Below are positions 41,286 through 52,900 of a stretch of 64,000 nucleotides of DNA, piece by piece (the first letter of the stretch is position 1; every line of letters starts with the position of its first letter). The translations under genes were made by a program, and so were the position numbers. The notes under the pieces were generated by a model. The model was not told the origin of the DNA. It saw nothing but the letters and a program-made list of their open reading frames with translations, and did no database searches. The stretch comes from Mastigias papua (taxonomy: Eukaryota > Cnidaria > Scyphozoa > Rhizostomeae > Mastigiidae): positions 7,688,493 through 7,752,492 of the forward strand of contig OZ025272.1 in assembly GCA_964019165.1 (NCBI GenBank), written 5' to 3'.

Positions 41286-41820
41286 TGTCACGATACCACT
41301 TTTTTCAACTCATTCATATTTCATTTCTAATACGTCATAACACGTTCACACTGTTCACTAATGAATCATAATTCCTCGTGGATTGAGTTTAGTCTCTCTT
41401 TCAAGTTCATTTACGTAGTTACCTCTCTTTCACTCATTTTACATCTACTTTTAGGCCTTGACTGTATTCTGACTAATGATTTTCTGTATATTTTCTCACA
41501 CACACCTTTCCTGTTTATCACATAGTGTGTACGTAGATTCAGATTCTTAGACATTTGATTGGTTAGTTTTAATTCGTATTTCCGTGTAGTTTCTAATATA
41601 TTCTCTAACTTTTCACTTAGTCTTCGGTTATTGCCACGCGACCAGCTACGCGATAATTCCGGGTCTCACAGGAGATTCGTTATCTTGTAAATAGTTTATT
41701 TTGTTCAACTATAATCCAACAACTAAAGCTTTGTGTATTCTGAACCGCTCGTGCCTGACTTAGCAGTGAATCCAAAGATTGAGATATGGGAGTAACTGGA
41801 GAAAAAGCCACGTTATGACA
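41286..41820 (+). repeat. 3' LTR of LTR retrotransposon
   Basis: 535-bp copy of the left LTR with one transition. It is preceded directly by the polypurine tract and followed by the TTTC target duplication. Confidence 0.95.
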
Positions 41821-42239
41821 TTTCCATTGCTTGAAGCTACGGTACATTATATTCGTCAAAAACAATGCTTCTATCTGCCATCTTCTATCTAGAATCTCTT
41901 ATGACCAATGACTTTATGCAGATATCTATTAGATACTAAATTGTAAAAAATGACGTAGAGTCTTCTGACGCACAACAAACTTTTCAGCCATGATGCACTC
42001 TACACCTTGCAAAGTTACAGCAGCAAATGAGCTGAGATTCAATAATCAACATTTATCTGAGAAACTAATGTTTGCTTTAAATTCCCCAAGTATAACAGAT
42101 GTGTATCCCTTAGCGCTGCGCACACTGGGTCATTTTGCTAAGGAAAATACCACGAATTAAGCAAACTCCTTCTCTGTGCGGCGGCCAGTTAGTTTTGAGA
42201 AAATTCAGTCATTCGCGAAAGTAAATCCGAATATCAAAC

Positions 42240-42542
42240 ATGTTTGATTATTTTCCTCACTTGTGGTAGTTTGCTGCCAAGTGCGGTCTTTTCGAGGAGG
42301 ACAACTTAGACACAGAATTCAGCGAAGAGCTTCTTATTCTGACATTTCTTTTTAAGCTTTAGCATCGCTTGGTGCAAATCTCGAAGGGACGCTTTTCAGT
42401 GAATTGGATTCTTAAGAGCTTTACTAAAGGATCATACCCCAATTTAATTGATGAGTTGAATACTGAAGATCCAGAAATTTTATCAATTTTACAGTATCGA
42501 AAGATATCAGGAGAGCTAACAGTGATTAGTATTTTTTCATGA
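42240..42542 (+). pseudogene. Broken 100-codon open frame with two internal TAG codons
   Basis: From an ATG at 42240 to a TGA at 42540-42542 a single frame is interrupted only by two TAG codons (codons 10 and 42). The peptide is coding-like: FAAKCGLFEEDNLDTEFSEE between the stops, then GRFSVNWILKSFTKGSYPN and DELNTEDPEILSILQ. I do not recognise it. It may be a relic of a mobile-element gene or of a single-exon host gene. There are no shifts, only the two stops. Confidence 0.45.
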
Positions 42543-42919
42543 CATCGGAATTAAATTGCAAATTTTACGTATTACATGAATAAACCCAATGAAATTTGTG
42601 AGTCTACCATATACGGTTTGGAGTAATCACGATCCACTTTCAGTTGCTTTGAAAGGTGTTACAGAATGATCCAGACGACAATAATATATGGTTCTATCCA
42701 GGGTGTCAGTCCCCTTGAAAATATAGCCCCCTAGACAAGAGTCCCTGAAAATCTGAACTTTTTCAGCACCCCTACAACAAAACTTCCAAAATTCAGTCCC
42801 CCTTTGATTTTTAGGGGCATGGGGCCATGCAATTTGGCAATCCCTTTGTGATAATGACTGAAATATTGAAAACAAGAAGAAATCTAAATCAAACATTTAT
42901 GAAAGAATATTTATCGTAA

Positions 42920-43120
42920 TAGATATTACCTACAATCTGAGGCGTGAAAATCATTTGCTATTGTCAAATGTTAAGACAACAACATATGGCATTGAAGACA
43001 TTCAGTTCATAGGTCGCCATTTATGGTCCACATTACCGAAGGAAATTAGGATACCAACGGATTTCAAAAATTCAAACAGAAAATAAAATCACGGATAGGA
43101 AATGCTTGCATCAGCAGATT
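42920..43120 (+). mobile_element. CR1-like LINE 3' tail remnant
   Basis: One frame reads TTYGIEDIQFIGRHLWSTLP and then KEIRIPTDFKNSNRK before a stop. This is the conserved C-terminal end of CR1/L2-type LINE polyproteins (a fG..lWn.LP..i pattern). Only this tail survives. Confidence 0.65.
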
Positions 43121-43985
43121 GTGAAAAGTTTTGGATTAAGGTTTAGAATATTTGCAGGTTCTTTTAGCTACCTCTTTTTTCCTTTTTCAAGTAAATCATT
43201 GCAAAACAAATTTTAATTTAATTTGCTGGCATCAATTGGCTTATTAGCTATGTATATATTAATGCATATTGTTATTGCAAACTTAAAAAGAAATTGAAAA
43301 TAAACATATAGCATCTGAAGGCACCTCTACAGAAGGAGACCATAACTTGGGAAGTATTCAGCTACTTGTACGAATGCAGAATTTCTCAATGACAATCCAG
43401 CAAAATAACAATCAAATGTTATCAGAATGCCTGCACTCCATTCCCCAGAAGTACTCTTTAGGCATACTATATCACATCTTATAAACAAAGCTATGTACAA
43501 AATAGCTATTGGTGCAATGGGATTAGCGTTGTACGAAAGGCTTGTTTTTAGAAGTACCATTTTCCTCCTAATCTGGGATATAGATGCTCTCTAAACGTAT
43601 ATAGAAGAAGTTACAATACTATTATCATTCGAACTAATCTGCATTGTACAGTAATACTTGGGACCAAGATATTCTTCAGAGCATAAAAAAAGGAGGATAT
43701 AATTTTCTTTGTCAGCCAAATGCTACACACCAATCGGCAAGTGCTCATCGGACAATTGCTTTTAAAACGAGGCTTCTTCCAGAAATTTAGATTAAATCCT
43801 TTGACAAAAAAGAACGAAGCTGAAAAAACTATGTTCCTTCATCTGGTAATCCATTTAAGACTCTTTGAGCGTCTTGTAGATCCATTGTATCAGCATCAAG
43901 GCTGTTTCCATTTGTTAGCAACACAGTACTAGCTAAAGGACAATCAATTGTCCACTATACCAGAAAATGTTTCCATCCACTTCTT

Positions 43986-46900
43986 CTAGTACATCTGCTG
44001 TACAGCAGCTGTGCAGACAGATCTATTCCACGATTCTGGCATTTTCCATGAACCTGCAAGAAGATGGATAGTTATGGAATCATCTCACAAGAAGAAAACT
44101 CCAGTTGCTTTTTATAGCAATCATACTCCCAACGTCTCCTACCTCAAATCGACTAGTGTGAAAATCACAAAACTATTCTCAATATAAAGCAACCTTACTG
44201 AATACCGCTCCTACCTCAATGACATCGCTCCTTAACTCAAAAACCGTATATAAAATACATTTAGTATTAGGCCTATAACAATAAACTGTCACAAGCTACA
44301 AAATCGACTCACTGAAATATTGGAAAAATTAGCATACCTGCTTTGAAAGGCTTTACAGTTGACATCAGAGGTAAGAGACTGTTGAAACCATCAACGAGAG
44401 CAAATGCATCAGGTGTTCCATTGCCATCACTGCTGAATACCAGAAGTGCTATGACAGATATATTATCATTGCAGCTACAGAGCAAAGAGACAGAGCGTTA
44501 GACTATTGCAATAGACCTATCAGCTACGAAAAAAATAGTAGAGTGAAACAGTGTTAGAATTCATCTCATGTATCAAATAGAATGAAATAATAGTTAGGAA
44601 CTCTAGACTTTGCACAGCATCAGCTAATATGATATTCTTCCAAGCGTACTAGAGACTCTCTTGTGGACCTCAGTTGTTTTCTTTACTAGCAAGCAAGAAG
44701 AAGTAGTATTTTTAATGGGATTGCTCTTAAATTTTGAGATTTATCACATTTTTTACATGGTAAATAATCATATACAATCCATATGAAATAATATCCAATC
44801 CTCTTGAAAAATAATCACTTCAAACTGGGCAAAAGTTGCTGGAAGTCTTTCAGCAACAACACTTCTAATGATTATAAACAATATTGTCTTCAAAACGTTA
44901 AGAGAATATATTAATAATTTGTTCTATCTATAAGAACTCTCTTAATTGCACATAAATCAGAGCCTACACTAAGAACTGCCTATATATCATCCACAGTTCT
45001 ACGAAAAAATTAAGAGCGATTTTTCCATGGAATTACATAAAAGGGGTAAATGAAACTAGAAACTAGCAAATAAATCTAAATACATGTCATTTGTATGCAT
45101 GCTAATTTGGGATAGTTTTGATGACCTAGTTTCATCAAATAAATACACCATATTTACAACTCTACACTTTTCCTAATTAAATATCCACAGTTTTGATACA
45201 CAAATCCACAAAGTGAGTCAGATCCATACTTATTTAGGCCCTAGAGTAAAAATTTTGTGCCTGACACCAAAATAGACTATTTGTGTAAGATAGCACCGGC
45301 ATCATTGCCACAGTATATGACAGTCAAAATTATCTCTCTTCGTAGCCCCCCATCCCCAAAAGCATGTCCATTCAGGCCGAAAAAAGCGTTACACCCTATG
45401 GCAGCAAAACTAATGCAGTTATTATGAGGCTGATCAGTGATTCTTATGGTTTTAATTACGGCAAAACGAGGCTCTACCATAAATAAAACCATAAGACCCA
45501 CTGATCAGTGTAAAAACTACGCCAGCACTCTGGGCAATCACAAATCTTTTCTATAATCCATGTTTGAGTGTCAGTACCAGTAGCGGGAAGCAGTAATCCC
45601 TTCATGAAGTTTAAGAATCTATTTAATCTAAAGTACCAACATTCCACATAAAAGAAGATGCTATGCAAATCATCTACTTGCTGCTCTGGATAATGCTCAG
45701 TGTATATTAGGACTATCATAACTTATAAAACTTGTTAATTCGTTGAAATTGGTGAACTTCAGTTATATCCTTTATTCAAGTAGCTCTACGTCTTCATGAA
45801 GCACCAGCAGTTCTAAATTTTCAACACTTTCAAAAAGGATTCTTCAGCCATCTATATATCCCCTAGAGTGGCAACATAAGTCGACTTGTTCACTTAAATT
45901 AAACAGCTCAGAATCATGATATCTCCAATATCTGAATACTATTATACAATTGCAACACAATTAACTTCCGATACAAAATTCTTGCACTGCACGAAAAAGG
46001 GAAAACTCACTTTTTGCAAGTTGAAAATATTTCTCATCCGACACTCATCAACGTACAAAATGAAAGGGAGAGACAAATTAAACAGCGCCTAATTGAAGTT
46101 GTTCTCTCTATGTGCTGCAGAGCATTCGTTTCTATAAATAAGATGCTTTCCTAATTCAGAGCTATATCAGATATTGGTATTATAACTTCTACTTGTGTGA
46201 AGTGACTGCCTTCATCTAGCGATATTGGGTCATTCCACGATAGATCATACAATCAGTATCAAGTCAAAATCCTAAAAATCTATGACAGGTCTAGTGATGA
46301 ATCATCTAGTTCAGATGAGAAAAAATCCTGAAAATTAGAAGGTCATAGTCCTGCCTGCTCAAGTCTTATGGCACTATTTGTATATTTTGTCCTCAACCAG
46401 AGGAGGATCTTTTGAAAGTTTTGAACCTTTAGTTGAGCTCTAACGAGCAAATGAGTCTCTTCTAGATTTTCGTCTTTTCAGGACCTTTCACTAACTTTAT
46501 GGCAATTTCGGAGTAAATTTTTGCTTTGGTAGCATTTTCAAGGATTAAAGGATTCGTATAACATATATGATACACTTAAAGTGCTTAAAAAATCAACTTC
46601 CAAATGATTTGCTTTATATTTCTGCTTGGAAATCAAATACCATGTGAACTTTTGCATAAAAGTGAGAAAATTCCGCAAAAATTCAAATTCTTAGATCCTA
46701 GATGGCAAAATGAACCAGAGTCGCACAAAATAAAACACGTATGTTTTCATACCGTTGAGACCAGGCTCCTAGAAAATGACAGAATATAAATAATTCTAAA
46801 ATTGGCAAAACTTTAAATGCATGGGAGTCATGCAGCTCATAAAAAATCATTAGTTATTCTGTGTGTAACGAAACCAGCTTGTGGATATTTGTGTTAAGAT

Positions 46901-49900
46901 GTGAATGTAACCCTCAGTGTCAGTTGGGTGTGTCGTGATAGTGGTTGTCAAGTTTGTGTCATGTTTTAGTTGCCAGACCTGCTGTGTTAGCGTCATAGCG
47001 TATTATAAAAGAAGCAGTATACTGTAAGCAAGGGAGTTGGTCGATTGAATGAATAGAACTGGTCACAATAAGTTGTTGTGTTTCTTTAGGGGATAGGCCC
47101 TCGGGCCTTGCCTCACAAATGCCTTTACATGCATCCATATCAAAGAACCCACGGACTTTACATGTGTTTTTCATAAGGGCATTTAATTTGAAAGTTTCCC
47201 AATTTTTGACGATTTCCAATATAGCTTCCTATACAAAATGTGAGACAATATGAAATGACCTTTGGTGAACAAGACATGCTTGTATGCCCTAGATGGCCTG
47301 CAACAGACCATAGTATTTGATTTCCAAACAGAAAACTAAGACAAATTACTTGAAAGTTACATTCCTAACACTTTGGTGTATCATATACGTTCTACGACTC
47401 CTTGAAATTACCACCAAGGCAAAATTTTATCTCAAAATTGCCAGATTGTTTATACAAGATGCTGAAAAGATGAAAGTCTAGAAGAGACTCGTTCACTAGC
47501 TAGAGCTCAACTGAAGATTCAAAACTAGATGAATCAACAGTAAAAGTTTCATAGATTTTTAAGACTTTGACTTGACACTTATTGGATGATCTATCGTGCG
47601 AAGACCCTATTTCTTCTTGCTACTCGTGAGAACATGTTGCTGTACTCTATCAACTAATCTCTAAAAAGCAGGTCTTACATACTGATCTTCACATCTGTAT
47701 TGTAGTGAAAACCATTCTTATTGGCTGTCGGTATCCCTTTTTGGAGATTCAAATCGTCAGAGAATTTTAAACTAAACCGAACTTTAAACACTAGGAACAC
47801 AATCTCTTTCTGAAAAGACATTAGATGGCTCCAGTGCTACAGCCTGCCAGAGGCTTCTGAGTGGACAAATCAAAGCGTAGTTGTCTCTTGAATTTAGTTC
47901 TTGAATGCTAACGACAAAATATAAAACACTTTCAGAACATAGCCGTTTCCTGATTAAACGTTTGGATTTTCCCCACGAAGTAAATATCAAAGAAATCTTC
48001 TGCATATACATTCACAATACTAATTCAATTTGCTAAGCGTGCAACCTAAATAAGACTTTTTCAAAACATCAACCGTGACCCTAGCATAGTCTCGCGAGTT
48101 CTTCTTTCTCCAGCAATTCTGGTGTAACTATTGCCATCAGATTCTTAAGAAGTTTCTTTTCTTCCCTTAACTTTAAATTTGATTTTAGATTTTTCCTAGA
48201 TTACGGCTGAACAATATGGTGTTCATTAGAACATTGGCAGTTAACAGAGCAAATACAACAATGTACCTACCAGTCATTAAACAGAGTTGTAGTGATTCCA
48301 CCACCAGGAATAAACAGCTCCTCTCTTAACTCTGCAAGGAAAAGTAAGTTACATTTTTACTTGCAAATACTAGGCTATATAGTTAACCACAAATCATACC
48401 AAGACAAGCAAAGTGCGAGCTTTTCACCCAGCCCGAAATAGATGTATGAATAAACTTTGGCTTTTGGTTATCTGCGTGAGAAACATAGCACTCAATCGAT
48501 TAGCTTTGGCGCAAAATGGACTTCAAATCCAAATCTAGCTACAAGAATATCCTCATAATCTATATGAACGCTCATACACTCAAAACATTTCTGAAGTCTG
48601 AGATGTTTCCCAAAAAATATAATTTTTACAAATATCTGATAGCAGAAAGAATTTGACCACATCTAGGGCGATCTCAATAAAATGAAAGAATGTAAACATC
48701 TAGGTAGTATGAATTTATAATTCTATAAAAATGATTCTCACTAAAACTTGCTGAAGATTGCTAAAGCCATTAAGACGGTATGGAGTTCAGAATCAAAACA
48801 AGAAAAAAGTTCGATTATTACTGTTCAGTTTTTTAGTTCTTTATGCAAAATCCTACTGTCTTTAACTTGTTTCGTTTGTGTATACGCGGCAAAGAAAGTC
48901 TATACCGATAAGGAATAGTATACTTTCTTCCATAAAAGCATTGTTCATAGAAACGTCGAACCCTTTATGGCTAAACGTATTCCTTTTAATTAGAAACTTA
49001 TTGAGAAGTTTAGGGCTAAAAGTTGGATACATTATCTGGCATATAAGGTCTAAAAGTCTAAAACTGCTTCCAAATTCAAAGTACAGTGATAATAGATAAT
49101 GATCTTGAATTAGATTTGATAATTAGATTTATTGATGATTTTAGTAAAAACTACATATCGCAAAACAAACCTCATTACCTGAATTTTGTGCCTTAAGGGG
49201 AATGAGTTGCACGGAAATTATACATTTCAAAAAGTCAAATTCTTAAATACATAACCGACCAGTTTCTTAGGGTTGAAGCAACATTGCCCTCCAATTTCTT
49301 AGAATTTTGGCCTCTGTAGACCCAGTTTCTAACAGATCAGTTTCTTATAAAAAATACGTTAAAGTTCTAAGTCATTGATATTTGAATTATTAAACATTGG
49401 GTTTACAATGGCAATAACTTATAACTGTCTTGATTATTCATGCTACTTTCAATGAATACAAAGCTCAAAACTCAATCGAGGGAGTGTATCTATGGGAGTG
49501 AGACATAGATTGGAGATGGGAAGTTCTAACTGTAGAGCTTTCGAGACAGATAGTTTAAAACAATGAAGAAGTATAGGGATCTTTGAGGGGACCGGTATAA
49601 AACTTGACATACGAGAGCTTTTTGAGTAAGGGGGCTTTCAGATGGAGAGAATTAACTGTAATGTCAATATGGTGCTTGTTAGGTATTACAGCTCAAACAT
49701 CCATTGATTACCAACTGTGCACCCTAGTGTGTCACCAAAAAAGGTTAGTCCCACCTACAATTACATACATTGGGGAGTGCCTGCTACAGAGGGCGCTTAT
49801 GCAAAACAATTGGCATCGCGAGGCAGGGGGGGGCAGCTCCTTTCCTCGCTGATTTTTGGCTACTGAGTGAACAGTAAGCTTCTACACTATGGCCCGAGGT

Positions 49901-52900
49901 GGACCTCGAATTATGAATTTTCTGCATAGCAGGCGAGCGCTTGCACATAATTTCACCAACATATGTGAAAATTTTTCATATACGTATTCGTAAGCATCCA
50001 GCTTGATAGGGCCAGATTACTAACTTCACTGCAATTGACAAGGAAATTATGCATTTAAAAGTCAAAAGGTTCATCTGAACTCTAGTCATAAATTACCGCA
50101 TTTCCTCGAAAAAGCGCCCTGGACGCTCATATAAAAGTCAGCCTTCGAAAGGTGGTGTTCATTAGAGGGAGGCGCTGATGCGATAGGGGGCTCATTTATA
50201 AAATCCGCAAACAAAATAACTGAAAAGTCTGTTGGTACTACAGAACTTCACTACAGCAAGAAAAAGCGGCACCATGTTTTAGGTATACTGAAAAGCTGTT
50301 TTTCGTCCGACACTCGTCAGGGTATGAAATGTCGGATAGCGGCCGAAAGGTGAACCGAAGTATATAGCCAGATGCGGATACACGTGATATGGTTAACTGA
50401 ACACACTATTCATCATATCACATGTATCCGCATCTGGCTATATATTTCGGTTCACCTTTCGGTCACTATCCGACGTTTCATGCTACGCTTACGGTACATA
50501 AGATGCATCCTTTTTCTCAGTACTTGTAAAACATGTATATTTAAGTGAATAATAAAGCAAACTGAGGAATACCAAAGAAACTAGCTCTGTCAAGTAAAAC
50601 TATTTCTGGCAACTGATTTCCGAAATAACAGTAAAATGTCATTGCTTATCAGACAACTGTCAATAGAGTTGGAGGAGTTAGTACTTTTTTACAAAAATTT
50701 TCCGTTAAAGTGTGCTTTTTTAAATCAAGATACCAGATGTTCTCAATATCATAACATTTATCAATAGAATAGCTCTTTCCCTTACAAAGGAACCAACAGG
50801 AACATCAATGTTACCACGTATAAAGTACATCACTAAGCAATGCCAAGAATACTTCATAAAAGGTTTGTCCTATACATGGCAAAATATTGGAGTTAAAAAT
50901 TTCCCTAGGCCCAGTTGTACACAGGGTAACACTTTCAACCAAGGGCAGCTCAGTAGCTGAAGACAACAATTTAATAGCGAATTTGGCTTTAGGACTAGGC
51001 TACAATCTGCTATATTATCTTCCTAGAGATATAAGCAGCTCCAACCATTAGCTGCCTTCCACCAAGCCACTGTTTTCAGTTTCATTCTTAAAGTCATAAG
51101 CCCTTACAGACATTGTGAGTCATGAGGACAGAACATGATTAATATAATATCAGTTTTGTACCTGTATTGACAAATAGTTCTCTAGTATGTTTGAATTTTG
51201 TCCATTTCAACTCCTTGCAAAACAAATTCTCCAATGAATGGTTATCATCTGATGATAAATACATAACACTATGGCTTGACCTGAATAAGATACAATATTA
51301 AGTAAAAAAGCTAAATCATGGAAAAATCTAAGTTCTTGATAAAAAATAGGCTTGAAGGGGAGAGATGCAACAGAAAATAGTACACAGTTGTGATGGATAA
51401 ACTAGTGGAAGAACATGGCTAAGTCCATAATGTACTGAAAAAGGACAATCTGTATACCATTGCAATACAACTGAACCAGCCATCAGACAATACTCTGAAA
51501 ATAGATATCATTCAAAATTTCACCCTTAAATAATGTACATTATCATTTACTTGTGATTGTATGTGCTTCATGGAAAAGCTTAAGATGGTTACCTGTATTC
51601 AATATCTATTTGCTAAAGTCTTGTTTAGTGAAACATGATTAGTCTTGGTGAAAGTCTTGTTTGTTTAATCGGTGGATACAAATTTCTCTATGCAATTCAA
51701 CATAGATAGTATGTGAAAGAATCATGACTGCAAATGGAGAAATATCTGTCCCCATAAAAGGGATACATAGAAATAAATTTTAAGGAATTTCCCAGTTTTA
51801 TGTTTCAAGGTTCTTAACATGGGATAAATTTTCTCAACATCAAAATATATATCATTTCATTCAAAAAAGAATAAACTGAACAAAATAGAATACACAATTT
51901 ACTTTCAAACAGTTGCCAATGGAAGGCACTCCATAAAAATCAAGCACAAGGTCTGGTTTTAAAATTAAAGTATAGAATTCAACTGTGTTTATATAACACA
52001 TGTGCTGGACAGTGGCTTGTGAAAAAGAAAATGTAAGTAGTCCATATTGGGACCTTATTCATCTAGACTTTTCCCAAAGATCTCAGTTTATGCATCACAT
52101 GCCATTCTGTACTCAACAGTGCCTATAGCATGTGATGCATCACATGTGAACCATTTTCCTCACAAAGGAGATTGCCACCTTCTTCCCTACACATGCACAT
52201 AGCAAATATGATACAAGAAGTAAAACTGTCCTATTCAAATGCATAAATTCTCACAAAACATAAGAAGTATTACATATTTAACTCTGAATCATTTTGCACA
52301 TGTGAACTGCAGCTGCCCAGAACAATAACTTTTCGGAAGTTGCATTGCTTTACCCAATCAACTAGTTGCCTCCTAAAACATGGTATTTGACCCTGCAAGT
52401 AAATTCATAATGATTGCATAACAAACATAATTTGCATGTAATCTATATTACATATGAAGATCCTAAGCATAACATAGTAAGATTTCAATACATTATTATA
52501 TCGATGTTAACATTCCTGTGCCTATAGTTGATACAGGAGAAAGAAAAAGCTGAAGCTGTTACCTGTATTTGGCTAATGTCAGTATCATAGGATGAAGGAT
52601 AGGAAGGGAAATTGGATGAACAGAAACGGTAGCCCTGTCAATGCAACTGAATACAATGCATGAGCTATACCAAACAAGTTACCCTATGAGTGTTGCTTAC
52701 ATCAATGTTATCACTATCTATGAGTGGTACTGTACTGATATATACATTGGCAAAGTGACTGCAAATCAAAAACCATTTTGCAACTAGATAAAATATCAGA
52801 AAATACTCCTACTTTGATAAATGGGGATCTTTGTTGAACAATAATTAACTGTCTTGATTTGCTCACAAATACTAAAAAAAGATATGCATTTGAAAGCAGG

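Larger units (their letters stand above)
40041..41820 (+). mobile_element. Young non-autonomous LTR retrotransposon, 1780 bp
   Basis: Two 535-bp LTRs, different at a single base, bracket a 710-bp interior. TTTC is duplicated at the insertion point (40037-40040 and 41821-41824). Just inside the left LTR, TTTTGGTGACAGTGATTTGG has the look of a tRNA primer-binding site. Just before the right LTR, GTAGGGGGAAGGTA is a polypurine tract. Both fix the plus orientation. The interior has no gag or pol open frame (longest about 60 codons), so mobility would need proteins from elsewhere (TRIM/LARD-like) or the copy is a deletion derivative. The superfamily cannot be assigned without pol. It sits 320 bp upstream of the TRAPPC8 start codon and antisense to it. 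Confidence 0.95.

Noticed and set aside
42627..42896. 89-codon minus-strand frame with a Cys/Arg-rich centre
   Set aside because: It covers C-rich repeat sequence similar to other degenerate repeats in the window, and no domain was seen.
45277..45719. Two overlapping minus-strand open frames in PSMG2 intron 5
   Set aside because: They do not match PSMG2, do not fit the exon phases and show no known domain.
52690..52760. Reading PSMG2 as a frameshifted pseudogene
   Set aside because: An alternative donor at 52736 keeps all seven exons in phase, with a total of 250 codons including the stop, so no frameshift is needed.
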